DNA of 64,000 bases. Source: Syncephalastrum monosporum B8922 (taxonomy: Eukaryota; Mucoromycota; Mucoromycetes; Mucorales; Syncephalastraceae). A program made the position numbers and the translations under genes. Positions 53,654 through 64,000 of this stretch are shown here, piece after piece (position 1 is the first letter of the stretch; every line of letters starts with the position of its first letter). Below the pieces are notes generated by a model. That model was not told the origin of the DNA, made no database searches, and worked only from the letters and a program-made list of their open reading frames with translations. The stretch spans positions 186,001 through 250,000 of the forward strand of contig JNEN01001240.1 in the NCBI GenBank assembly GCA_000697355.1, in the 5' to 3' direction.

Positions 53654-54002
53654 GAGATAATCCCAATTTGGATATGAGTAAGAAAGGAGGAGAAAAAAAG
53701 AGAAGCAGTGCTTCAGAAAAGATGTGTAAGTTTTGCATATTTTGCGAGTTGACTGGCTGTGTACCAGCTAAGCTTAGCCTCGCCATTTGTGTTTAACGCA
53801 AAGAGCTAGTGGTCAAAATCGGATGTCAAAATTGAGCTAGAAACGTCATAACCAATACAAAAATAGGCGCTCGACGTCGTACGACTATACTTTCGACAAC
53901 TGATCAGCAGAGGATGCGTCTTTTACCTGGGATGACCACGATGCTTGTAGCAGATATGATATATTATAAAAGGACGCAAAATGAATTTAAAAACGAAAGT
54001 CT
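53654..54002. other. Intergenic; upstream of the LAGLIDADG/zinc-finger gene, 3' of SAC1
   Basis: 349 bp, AT-rich; no gene or repeat recognised. Confidence 0.6.
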
Positions 54003-56571
54003 CTATAACTCGACCTTGGAAGGCGGGACCCCGATGTCGGGCGGGTGGCTCGTACCCTTCTCGGTAACACCACCCATGTCGGCCTCGATGGTCTCATAGT
54101 CTGGAGGAGGTACAAGCCGAGGCCACTGCACGAACTGGTTGCCGTGTCTGATTGCGAACCGGATACCGGACATGACGACCGAGAACCAGAACGCGAGAAG
54201 GAGCAGGTACGACACCCAGGAATGCACGCCCGAAAAGTTGGGACGGACAATGTTGAGCAGGAGCATAAAGAGAGCAAAGATCAAAATAGATGGTACCTTG
54301 GGGCACTAAATGAGGATCCTACTGCACTCAATGAGGTTCAACTTACCACACGGATACGAAGAGGCTTGGAGACGGCGTAGGGGCTCTTGTACGGACCGAC
54401 CGTATCAGTCACACGGTAGTTGCCAAGGAACAGATCGAACGCATCCTGTCGCTGGCCGTCCATAAAGTTGTTCATGACGTAGCGTGTCAAGGAGTTGGAC
54501 AAATCTTGCAGAGCACCCGCCTTTGTCCGCTGGCCAGTTCTACGTAAAGAGCGTTGGCCCATGCAAGGCTACTCCTTCTGTCCATAGTCGTCCTTACCTT
54601 GTAAAGTCGGTCTTCAGAGCACCCGTGCCAGAATAGGTCGAGCTGACCGCATCAGCATTGTCGGCCCATACTGAAAACTGTTTCAGCCCTATTATCTAAA
54701 ATGCTCGGTGTGTATCACTTACCATTGCGGTACACAAACATAAACTTCTCATGACCCTCGATGGACTCGTTGGGAGCCAAAATGCCGAGCACACGCAGCT
54801 GCTGCGTCAGTACCCAGCGAGCAAGGGTACCCTGGACAACGTTGGTACGATCCAAACAGTCCATGCAGTTCGAGCGCACGACACTCGACTGGGACTTGCG
54901 CGTCTCGCCCTCGTCATTGTAGTAGTAACCCTGCTTCACGAGCTGCTCCTGGAGCTGATCAACCAAAAGTTGGATGCGATCCCAACGCATGCGCTTGCAT
55001 TCGCTGTGGAAGTCGAAATGGGTATAGTAGAGACGAGGGTCGTTGAGCTGCTCGACGGTGCGGGCGTAGGCCTGGCCCATGGGGAGCTCGTAGCCCTTTT
55101 TGTTGACCAGGTTCACGAGGATCTGAGGGCCATAGACGCGGATCTGCTCATCAAAGTGGGCACGGGCGGCGGCCAACTATCGACAAAGCGTCAGTAACGT
55201 CCGGACCTTGGGCAGAATGACTTACACTCTTGCGGCTCTCGCCGACCCAGAGACGAGGGGTGTACTTCAGGTTGATGATCTGCGACCAATAGACAGGAAT
55301 GGATCCGCGTGTTTGCACAAAGGACATTTGTTTCTTGCCCTCGATAGGCTCCTTGCTATCCGGACCGTCGAACAGCACCAGCTGCTCGGTCTCGACGAAA
55401 TTCGATACATGTCCTTGATCGTCAATACCACGCGAGTTGAAACGGGTGCCTGGTCGGTAGCGGCTCCGGCGGGTGACGAGACCAAGGACGAATGTCTTGT
55501 CATTGATGCTCACGGTGTTGAGATCGACAACTAAAAAAGGAGATCAACGATGAGGCCATGCCAATGGTTACACTAGAACCCCATCCAAAATCTTACAGCC
55601 TTGCAGGACAGGCAACACAAAGTCGTCGAGCTGTTAGGAGATCCGTTAGAAAAGGCGGAATGATGCCACTGGAGTTGCGCACGTACATTGTCATTGGCAT
55701 CGATCAGCTTGGTGGAGATATATCTGTTCCAGAAGAACCGCTCGTCGGCCTACACCTCTCGGTTACTCACTATCCAGCTTTGTCCAAGTCTACTTACGCG
55801 CTGCCACAGTGGGGCATTCGATTCTTTGGATTGGGCCTGGCGCTGAAGACACTGGGTAAGGTCGTAAGAGTACGAAAAGTAGAATCCGCCGGATTTGAGG
55901 TGATTTTCAAGCAGTGATACGTAGGTTTGCTCGTCATGTTGCTGAAATGGAAGTGAGTGAGTGGTTCGGCGTGGGCTTTCTGCATACCTGGAGTTCAGAA
56001 AGACCCTTGAGACTCTTTGGCAGAGGCAAGATCTGGAACGAAGTGATGCGGAAGATGTCCTGTCCACGGATGGAACCGATACAGTCACGATTCGTGATGA
56101 CGATCATGTAATAACCTAAATCAGGATACCGAAAGCGTGGAGATAGCCTTAGCATCCAAACACGCCTATACCGGTCCTGCATGTGATAGAGCAGAAATAA
56201 GGGCTACATACCGGCCTGGAGCTGGATGAAGCCCATGACACCGTAGATGGTCAACGTGCTTTCCTGCTCGCTCACAGGAGGAATCGCATTATCTATTCGT
56301 CCGAACGAAAGTAAAATTAAGAAATGTGTCAATATTGCAGACAAACGCAGGGCACCAGGCTTTTCTATTTTTGATTTTACCTGACAGCGTCAGTGCGCCC
56401 GAGTCGCGCTGAACGACGAGGTTCTTGCCTGCCTCAGGCTCAATGACATAGACGTCGCTTGTGATGTACCTGATGGCCGAGGGTTAGCTGCATCTCGTTT
56501 CCCGTTCATCGCAAGATAGCGAAAGGACAGATATAAGGTACGAGAGCTTACAATCGTAGATTCTGGTGCAT
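54003..56571 (-). CDS. SAC1: Phosphoinositide phosphatase Sac1
   Basis: Twelve exons: 56552-56571, 56381-56469, 56212-56292, 55988-56115, 55798-55941, 55687-55749, 55597-55630, 55226-55530, 54723-55176, 54598-54670, 54347-54539 and 54003-54296; 625 aa, close to yeast Sac1 (623). Dephosphorylates PtdIns4P (also PI3P and PI(3,5)P2) at the ER/Golgi. The SAC domain spans ~40-450 with [64 protein letters not shown] and the catalytic CX5R motif [12 protein letters not shown] (Cys ~392, Arg ~398). Two C-terminal membrane helices ([14 protein letters not shown] and [16 protein letters not shown]) anchor it. Every exon junction is GT-AG and in frame; the 20-nt first exon encodes only MHQNLR plus two bases. 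Confidence 0.94.
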
Positions 56572-56802
56572 GGCAGTTATGAATCTCGGCACTGTAGGAG
56601 AAAGCCGAAGAAAAGAAAAGCGGTGGGGCCCAGAAGCAAACAAGCTTCATATTGTCACGCGCGCGTGCCTTGATTCATTCCCCGCCAGTGCATTGTTATG
56701 TGAGTGTGCACACTTTACACATGAATATTGTAAGATAGATCTTAATGGATATGCGTTTTATGTAATAGTATGAACGAAGTATGCCTGATATCCCACTTCC
56801 CG

Positions 56803-57380
56803 TCAATGCTTGACCCAATCATCCATGTCCTCAATCACAGTAACGGTTGTCAATGCCTTCTCTGACCGGAACTCCTTGACGTCCGGGTCCTTCTTCTCTT
56901 CTTCCTTTTCTTCTTCATCGCCCGAGACGCCTTGCCACTCGTCGCCCTCCTCATCTTCCGAGTCTTGTTGTCCTAGAAGCCATAGATCAGCCCATGTTTC
57001 TATTGCCACATGTTTTCCTCCTACCTTCGAAGAGAGCCTTCTGTTGGTCTAGTCGCTCCTGGAGGGCCTGTTTCTTCTGTGCCCGTATCTCGGCTCGCTC
57101 CTTGATTTTTTCTTGCCGTAACCGCTCCTGGTACTTTTCTTGTTTTGCCTTCTTCTTTTCTTGCTTGCGCTTCTGGAATCCTGTCAAGAACTCCCTTGGA
57201 TCGTTGTTAGATCGCCAATCATGGGTCTCTGTTCGGTGGATCTTACTTTCTAGCATCGAAATCAAACTCGACCGATTCGACCCGCTCCTGCTTCTTTCTT
57301 CGCTTCTTCGCATATGCCTTGGCACCGGCAGTCAGAATGTCCGTGTTCTTCATTCCTTGCTTCTTGGATTTGGCCTTCAT
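56803..57380 (-). CDS. RRP17: Ribosomal RNA-processing protein 17 (Nol12 family)
   Basis: Three exons, 57247-57380, 57025-57194 and 56803-56972; 157 aa. Rrp17/Nol12 is a nucleolar 5'-3' exonuclease-like factor for 5' end formation of 5.8S and 25S rRNA. The N-terminus has AYAKKRRKKQERVESVEFDF and the family core REFLTGFQKRK completed across the first junction (RKEFLTGFQKRKQEKKKAKQ), then a long basic/acidic helix with QERLRQEKIKERAEIRAQKK. The C-terminal part is acidic (EDEEGDEWQGVSGDEEE). It is divergently transcribed from CENP-X. Confidence 0.85.
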
Positions 57381-57485
57381 ATTTTTTGCTGTGTATTGAA
57401 AGAAAAGCTGCACGAATTCAAAGCCGCTCTGTCCGTATTTGGCAAGTCAGGTCTCTTCTCTTCCTTTGCTCTCAAAAATACGACC
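57381..57485. promoter_or_regulatory. Short bidirectional promoter, RRP17 / CENP-X
   Basis: 105 bp between the two divergent start codons (57380 and 57486). Shared regulation is inferred from distance only. Confidence 0.5.
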
Positions 57486-57931
57486 ATGTCGGACGACACG
57501 TTTAATCCTGTAAGATCGTCAGCATTTCTTACTATAACGAAACTGAGCATTGACGGTTTCTTGTGTTTATAGGAAACTCTGAATACCCTTTTCAAACTAT
57601 CCTTTAAAGATGCAAACACAAAAGGTACGCGATCTATGCCATTGCTGTCGCCCCTTTAACAGTACAGGAATCACTTAGCCAACAAAGACGCTCTGGTGCT
57701 ATCTGCTGAATTTCTCAAGCTCTTTACAGCAGGTATGTGTGTACAAACATTCCAGTACGGCTGGGTATCCTTTGACACGCGGACTATATAGAGGCAGTGA
57801 ATCGGTCTGCAGACGAATTGGATCGTCTGGGCGGCCCAGCCGGATTTGGAAACGACGATGCTGTACAGAACGAGCGCATCAATGTTGAACATTTGGAGCG
57901 CATTTTACCTCAGCTATTACTTGACTTCTAA
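57486..57931 (+). CDS. MHF2: CENP-X / MHF2 histone-fold protein
   Basis: Four exons, 57486-57509, 57573-57624, 57679-57732 and 57792-57931; 89 aa. CENP-X (MHF2, Stra13) forms a histone-fold heterotetramer with CENP-S/MHF1, acting both in the CCAN kinetochore (CENP-T-W-S-X) and with FANCM/Mph1 at stalled forks. Family marks: LNTLFKLSFKDANTKA, NKDALVLSAEFLKLFTAEAV (histone-fold helix 2) and the diagnostic C-terminal ERILPQLLLDF, as in human CENP-X (VLPQLLLDF). An insertion with GGPAGFGNDDAV lies between helices. Small size and exact ending make this assignment strong. Confidence 0.88.
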
Positions 57932-58972
57932 CTTGTACATACTTATAAACAGAAGACAGAACTTCATCTAGTACGGCTACTTATCTGGGTCACCTATGAG
58001 CATTTAGCGCCCGCCCCGACTGCCGGTCGAAGAATAGCTGAGAGCACAGTCGAGCGGCAGCGCTAAGCATCGTGTGTATATTTCAAAAGAAAATAAACAG
58101 CAAGCACCATCATGCCAGAATACTGTAGAGCATATTTCCCATACGAAGCCATGTCACGTCAATGTGACCACTTGGCGCAATGTGCACACATGCCATATAT
58201 CAAAGAATAAAGTGCTCCTCAGAAAATCTTAGCAAGTGGATCTTTTCAAGAGAGCGACCAAATGGGCATCCGATCTCGAGAGTATGAATTATAGAGTTGC
58301 TTACATACGCTGCAGACCATGAGGGAACATGGTGTTTCATAGGACCGCACCCATTCGGTATGTATCATATTATATCCCCTGGATATTATGCCATACATAT
58401 GTCACGGCTACGGTGAGTAGAAAGTTTCTATCTGGTTATCCATACTCCTCACAGCGTCTATAACCAAACTAGCACCGCAGGACATTTTGCTGTCTATTGA
58501 AACTATACCAGTACAGATCCAATTTTGATCTGCTCGCGACTACTTGGACGTCTTGTAGCTACTTTCATGTGGGTATAAATAACTTCTTTTTTTTTTGAAT
58601 TTGGCAAACACTTTGGAAATTGGCCACCATAAGTTGAATTTGGCCAGGCCAAGCCATTTTTCAATCCTCAACCACGATTTGAAAAGTGTAGGAATAAACA
58701 GCGACTTTAATTAAATAAATGAAATACATATGCATTAAACATATCAATAAACGACTAGACAAACAGTATACGTACGGTAAAAGCATGCTATCCATCTTTT
58801 CTTTTTTTTCTTTGGAACACTGTCGATCCATATTCAGATTAAGGTATCCTGGAAAGTGAAATGATGCTCATTTTGGGCACAGATTGATAGACTGGAATTA
58901 TTGGAAAACACATTTCGCACTCGCATGATCAAAGACTGTCGGTAGGTTGGTACCAACCGACAGACAATTTTA
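57932..58972. other. Gene-poor interval
   Basis: About 1 kb, AT-rich; no ORF with coding character and no repeat recognised. Confidence 0.6.
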
Positions 58973-60224
58973 CTATACATTGGTGTAATCAAAAAGAGGG
59001 AGCTCAAATCCATACATGGCGTCCTGCAGGTCGTTAAAACGAATGTTCTGGTTCATATCAGCGATGGCCTTGCGGTCTTCTTCGTCAAGGGACCAAGAAA
59101 ATAGGTCGAGGTTGGACTTCATGCGGCCTTCGTTGCTACTCTTAGGGATCACGGCCACGTTGCGTTCAATGGACCAACGCAGGAGAACTTGGCCTGTGGA
59201 TTTACCGTGCTTGTTGGCAATTGCTTTGATACTATCATGCTCGAGAAGTGGACCGACCGAGCCGCTGCGGGAGGTGAAGTTGTCAAACGCGGCAGGACCA
59301 AAGGACGAATAGGCGATAACGTGGATGCCTTGCTTTTGTCCATACGACGAGACGCGACTGCTGCAGATAAGGGTGTAGCTCGACTGATAAAGAAACATAA
59401 AGAATCAAGAGATGACGTATGAGTAAACCACGGGACAAACATTGACCCGTTTGAAATGAACTTACTCTGCAGGACGGCGGGCTTGTATTTGGCGTACGTC
59501 AGCACATCGAGGATGAGCTGGACGTTGAAGTTGGAGATACCAATGTTACGAATGAGTCCAGCATCGACGAGGTCTTCCAACGCGCGGTAGCAGTCCAGCA
59601 TCGGCGACGGCTCGTAGTCCATGCGCTTTGTCTCGGGGTCAACCCAACCGGGCGGGTAAGACTTCGCGGGATCGATGAATTTTATCGGGATAGGCCCTGT
59701 TTGGAAATATTAGTAATATGCGAACCGGCGGCGCGGTAGGTCATACAGTGGGCATGGTACAAATCAACGTAGTCTAAGCCGAGCATCTTAAGCTGTTTCT
59801 CAAGCATGGGGCGAACATGCTTCTTGTTGTGATAAGAATTCCAGAGCTTTGTCACCACTGAAAATACATTACTCCAGTGTCAGGCGATGTCTTGGACACG
59901 CTTTTCTTCGTCTTACCGAAGATATCTTCGCGCTTGACAATGCCTTCACTGATGGCCTTGCGAATACCCCGTCCAACGCCACTTTCGTTATCATATACGG
60001 CAGCAGTGTCGATCAATCTAGCGAGCATGTGTCAAGACCGCAGTGTCTTTCTTTGCGCCATAGACGCGTGTTCCATTTTCCTTTCACATGTATTACCTGT
60101 AGCCGGCTTTAATAGCATTGTAGATGGTATTTTCGGCATCGGCGTTGGTAACTTTCCAAGTGCCGAAACCAACCATAGGCATCTTGTCGCCAGTTCGGTC
60201 GAGAGTAACGTAGTCTGCAGTCAT
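58973..60224 (-). CDS. Xylose-reductase-like aldo-keto reductase with apparent frameshift
   Basis: Five exons: 60097-60224, 59917-60017, 59747-59857, 59466-59696 and 58973-59383. NAD(P)H-dependent reductase of aldoses or aldehydes. Conserved catalytic tetrad: Asp and Tyr in DTAAVYDNE, Lys in VTKLWN, His in HAHWPIPIKF. Also [14 protein letters not shown] and, C-terminally, [31 protein letters not shown] and [17 protein letters not shown]. The last exon opens in one frame ([13 protein letters not shown], canonical) but the remaining sequence ([17 protein letters not shown]) is in the next frame. Two bases appear to be missing near 59345 relative to the family, with no intron possible there. So the gene is either a recent pseudogene or the sequence has an error. 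All other parts are intact. Confidence 0.8.
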
Positions 60225-61724
60225 GATGGACGGAAAATACGAAAGAAAAGTCGAGAAACTAATATATTCAGCGGGGGCGAATGGATTGACCGAGAGAAAA
60301 ATACACAGGTTGGCCATGTTTGAACCGACGATCAAGTACAGCGTGTGGATCAAGTCCAGCAAGTCACGCAATCCCTTGACAATCTCACTGTCAAAGAGGA
60401 GCAGACCACGCCGGAGGAACCCAAGAGCGCTGCGGATACGCAAGAAGGGAAAGGCGCAAAGGAGCAAGACACAAAGACAGCGCTTGACTGGTAATCCATT
60501 CGTCTCTTCTTTCCCTTCTATCTATCTGTACTCTATCTCTTCGTGCTTGTAATAGACCATTTCGTATATACCCAACCCGTGATCACGTTTCCTTGTATAT
60601 CAGGAGGACGGGGAGGCAGGGCATGCATCTTTCCAGAAAAGCTTCAACCTCCAAAGTATCATTTTGTGTATGTGTGGCGGACATTGCCGGAGGAGGGGCA
60701 CCCCTTTCTCTGTGCATCCAACGGGGGCCATTCCCTTATTCATCCTACCCTGGGCCTCCTCGATAACTTGGTCAATTCTTTGTTCAGATCCTTATTCCCC
60801 AGAATGCCTATTTCTTCATTTTCGCCAAACTTCCAGGTCAGCTGGTAGAAAGCAGGCGGGTGGGTAGGTGAAAGACCGTAGCACATCTCTCATGTAATAA
60901 GTGAGTTTTGCGCTACGCTAGGACATCACATGATACATTGTGCAAAATATTATTCACCGGTTGGCTTGTCCAAAGTGGCTGTTTTTGGTGCCTCCATCAC
61001 ATTGACACCAACAGCAATGTTCGTGACGCGATGATACATGCGTTGTCGTTGTCCATTAAGTTGTTGACACTATGTTTGTTGGCCAAGGTAGATATGGTGA
61101 AAGGTTGTCCGTATAATCTGCGAGTCAATCGACTGGAGGCACCACAAAAAAAAGTAGCTTGTCGCGCTTGATAAATGTAGCGGAAAAATTTAATTGAGCG
61201 AGTCGTCATGCTCAGTTCCGAAGCCTTTTACATGCTCCAGTCGCCAATAAATATCTTGATCTGGATATCCACTTCAATCGCAGAGGCCTCCTTCTCAACC
61301 TCCCCACGGGGAGCAAAAACGTGACTCAAAATCTGTATAAGATTCGACGACGGCTTCAATATGACGACACCTAAATTTGATGCGTTAATAAGAGGAGGCC
61401 AAGAGGTCAGTGACATCGTACATCTGGATCCACGATACGACAAGGTACTTGATGTCGAGCCAACCTTGCGAGATTCTGTCACATCCAGTCTGAGCCTTGA
61501 AGTTACAAAACCATTGCACGTCTGCATAAAGACTTACTACTTTTTTTTCTTTGTTCCTTTATTTTTGGGTTCTTTTTTTTTTTTTTTACTGCATACCAGC
61601 AGCCATCATGCTCTCCATGCTCATGCCGTTATCCATCTTCTCCTTGACAAACATCTCAATACTACGACGAAACATAAAAAAAAGTAAGTTTACCTAAACC
61701 AAACATCCCATAAACTCATGTGTA
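60225..61724. other. Interval with unassigned ORFs
   Basis: Rightward ORFs at ~60322-60493 (acidic, ending KTALDW) and ~60543-60848 and a leftward ORF at 61228-61527 were examined. None has a start plus splice structure that closes, and none is recognised. T-rich runs at ~61540-61590. Confidence 0.4.
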
Positions 61725-62235
61725 TTTTTCTTAACTGAAAAATAATCGTGACGCACAACAGGATACCCGTTGCCAGAGCCAGTGGTGCCCAGCATGTTAG
61801 CGAGGACCGAGATAGCACGAGGATAGCGTCACCAAAGGAAGCAGCGATGGGATTTGCACGGTTCAGCTCCTTGTGCTGAGAGACTCGGCATGGTAACCCA
61901 CGATCACAACCTGCTGCTCCTTGAGCTGGCGGGAGATATCGCGCGGCGGCGAGCCGGAGACCTGGATCCAAATGGACGAAAGGAAAGCGCAAGCGCCGAG
62001 CTTAAAGGCAATATAGACGACGGTGTGGACAGGATCCAACAGCGCGGCCGTGAAGCTGCGCGGCGCGAAGAGGTAGTAGGCAAAACGATCCGTAGCGAAG
62101 AGTTAGTTGGAGCCCTCGAATTGTTCCCAAACGCCGAGAACGCGCACCAGGACGTTTCTGGAAGCGCTTGAAGCATCTGCGAGATCAAATAGAGAGATGT
62201 ATATTGAGCGCAACAAGGATTCCGCGGTCTGATGA
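61725..62235 (-). pseudogene. Decayed SEC61-alpha (translocon) fragment
   Basis: Pieces of Sec61-alpha C-terminal half appear in order but in different frames with stops: YLISQML (~62190-62210); VLVRVLGVWEQFEGSN then a TAA (62103-62156); FAYYLFAPRSFTAALLDPVH and GACAFLSSIWIQVSGS then a stop (~61863-62088); HKELNRANPIAASFGDA (~61830-61878); ISVLANMLGTTGSGNG (~61763-61815); GILLCVTIIFQL (~61730-61768). At least three frame changes and two internal stops exclude a functional product. Sec61-alpha is the protein-conducting channel of the ER. An intact parental gene is expected elsewhere in the genome. Confidence 0.82.
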
Positions 62236-62643
62236 GCTTTCGGTCCTCCACACAGAGCATAACTGGGGAGATCCACCTATCGACCATGCACGAGATTTAT
62301 GTTGCAACAATGTCGTGCCGACCGAGAAAATTGTGAACACTGCATACAAGTAGAGAACCGGTATCGGGAAGTTATATGCAGCTTATCTATGTGGTTCAAT
62401 AAAATTCGACTGATACGTTGCTGTCTATCATTGTTTGAGTCTGACACACTCGACTGTATAATATTATCTGATTCATGAGAAAAGTATCAGAACGATCACA
62501 ATATGGGTGAGTGTAGTCAGCTTTATCTCTTCTCTTCTCTTCCGCTTTGACTTCACCTTTTCTCTTCGTTCTCTCCTCCTGTCTTGCTACTCTATCACCG
62601 TTCACGCTATTACATATTCATTTCTCCCCATTACATTTCAAAT

Positions 62644-64000
62644 ATGGGGGTCAAAAACCTTCATTATCACGCCACAAAAGCCAAGGCTTATGAAGACAAC
62701 GTTGACTTGCTTCAACGCCTGAAGCAAGAACACGTGGATATGATCTTTGTCGATGTCTGTTGCGTCTTTTTCGACATGTTGTCAAAAAAAGTCGGAGCTC
62801 CCCTGCTCACTTATGACATGTACACACGAAAGGGTATGTATGACTAACAGTAAGCAAAGTCATTATCACGGCCCACTAATATAATGCTTCAAGGCATAGA
62901 TATAGGCGGGGCCAGCAGCACAACTTCCAAGCAAGGCCTACACCATGCTCTACATGCATTTACCCAGGACATGATCCAGGCCACCATGCGGCTGACCGCG
63001 GAAGGTGAACGGCGCGCATGTCTCGTTTTGGACAGCGAGACACCATTTGAACCGAAGCGTCGGACCACCATAAAAAGAGAGTCAGACGCAAATCATGCGT
63101 TAAACATAGCCGCGCGTCTATGTCGTCGGTCGAAACAACAGGATATCAGTGATATAATACAACGCCACGCCCGGGCGCATACGCGCTTCACTAGGGATAT
63201 AAAGAAAACGGTCGTCGAGGTACCAAGTAGCAGTCTCACATCCACATGTATATGCTTTACTCACTAGTTACTTTCCATGCTGTACCAATGCAGCTATTAT
63301 TAGCATCCGGCATACAAGAGTATGAGCAAGAAATGTCGTCGCTGCCACCGCTTTCATTCTTTGTTTCTCTACGAGAAGCTGATGCACAAGTTGTCTACTT
63401 GGCGGCATCATGGCCTGGCCGACCGGCCATTATGTCTAGGGATGGCGACTTGTTTGCCTACGGCGGCGCATTAAACTGTTTGGTACGTATACAGACGCGA
63501 GAAAAGAGGGAGATTCCAGGACCCCGCTTCTAATAACTTTTAATATCTCTGTAGCGCATACTGCAAGTCGGATGGGAGAACGACACATTGTTATCCAGAG
63601 TGACAACAAAAAGTAACCTCCTCACAAGTCTAAACCTGAAAAACGCACGAGACGGAAGTGATTTTCGAAAGGTAGAGTTTCGCATATACTGTTGGATTAT
63701 AGCTTATATAAGCATAGGCCGAGACGCGCTTGGCGGTCATTGCGTCTTTGTCGGGAAATGACTATGCAAGCAATCCAAAGAAACATGCATTCAAGCGCAT
63801 CCAAGACATGGTGCTTGAAATAGACCTTACCACTCCCGATGAAGATGCCCTCAATTTGATGGAAAAGGTAATTGTATAACATTGTGAGGAGTACAGGATA
63901 TAGTATGATACTAACAAAAGCAATAGGTACTCGATAAAATCCCATGGCTTTCGGAGTACGACATACGGCGGTACCAGGTGTCCCTACATCAGTTTTGCTG
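62644..64000 (+). CDS. XPG/FEN1-superfamily nuclease, divergent (runs off right edge)
   Basis: At least six exons: 62644-62833, 62894-63219, 63294-63482, 63555-63671, 63718-63867 and 63927 to the edge; ~348 codons in the window. It begins MGVKNLHYHATKAKAYED (compare GVxxLW.LL of XPG-N). Acidic catalytic positions appear kept: FVDVCCVF, LVLDSETPFEPKRRTTIKR, SLREADAQVVYLA (XPG-I E-A-D), IMSRDGDLFAYGG and LSGNDYASNPKKHAF (Asp of G-x-D-Y). This is a structure-specific 5' flap/PIN-like nuclease by fold. The sequence is too diverged to be canonical FEN1, Exo1 or Rad2, and the helical-arch region differs. Function unknown; it may belong to an expanded fungal subfamily. Confidence 0.78.

Noticed and set aside
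60239..60850. Rightward ORFs upstream of the aldo-keto reductase, including one ending KTALDW
   Set aside because: The frame is closed by a stop before any usable ATG and no intron joins the pieces; no family recognised.
1..64000. tRNA, rRNA, CRISPR, bacterial-type operons
   Set aside because: No B-box/cloverleaf candidate, no rRNA-like segment and no regularly spaced repeat array was seen; all genes have eukaryotic introns.

Overview
The window reads as a nuclear chromosome segment of a filamentous fungus. The genes are eukaryotic and intron-rich, with many GT-AG introns of about 45-75 nt. The families present are fungal: Zds1, an ERT1/AcuK-type gluconeogenesis regulator, a 7TM-RGS receptor, Mic60, a GH15 glucoamylase and xylose-reductase-type AKR. 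The gene content and dense short introns fit an early-diverging, Mucoromycota-like fungus; that placement is inference. I found no tRNA, rRNA, CRISPR or bacterial-type operon.

Layout. 1-13 kb: threonine synthase (5' end only), a FYVE protein, a coiled-coil protein, a 7TM-RGS receptor, an F-box/LRR protein, a polyQ four-finger C2H2 factor, the ERT1/AcuK-type PAS regulator and, convergent with it, a Zds1 homolog. 13-23 kb: AT-rich and gene-poor, holding two tandem monocarboxylate-transporter-like genes with identical exon structure. 23-32 kb: Mic60, a METTL13-like methyltransferase, a disordered protein with a PIP-like motif, a GH15 glucoamylase and the HDEL/KDEL receptor Erd2. 32-45 kb: sparse; an F-box-like protein, a SigF-like NTF2 protein divergent from the kinetochore gene CENP-L, a GC-rich repetitive island between diverged direct repeats, a 92-aa protein, the H/ACA RNP assembly factor NAF1 and a small secreted protein. 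45-58 kb: glyoxylate/hydroxypyruvate reductase, a Hook dynein-adaptor homolog, a large unusual gene (degenerate LAGLIDADG-like core fused to six one-exon C2H2 fingers), the Sac1 phosphoinositide phosphatase, RRP17 and, divergent from it, CENP-X/MHF2. 58-64 kb: an aldo-keto reductase with an apparent frameshift, a decayed SEC61-alpha fragment, and the 5' part of an XPG/FEN1-like nuclease that runs off the right edge.

How the genes relate. There is no metabolic cluster. Most genes are housekeeping (membrane traffic, rRNA processing, mitochondrial inner membrane, kinetochore), interrupted by AT-rich accessory blocks carrying repeats, pseudogene material and unusual genes. The strongest candidate for something undescribed is the LAGLIDADG-like/zinc-finger fusion at 50938-53653. 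Exon coordinates were derived by hand from splice signals and frame continuity. No alignment or search could be run, so family names rest on recognised motifs.
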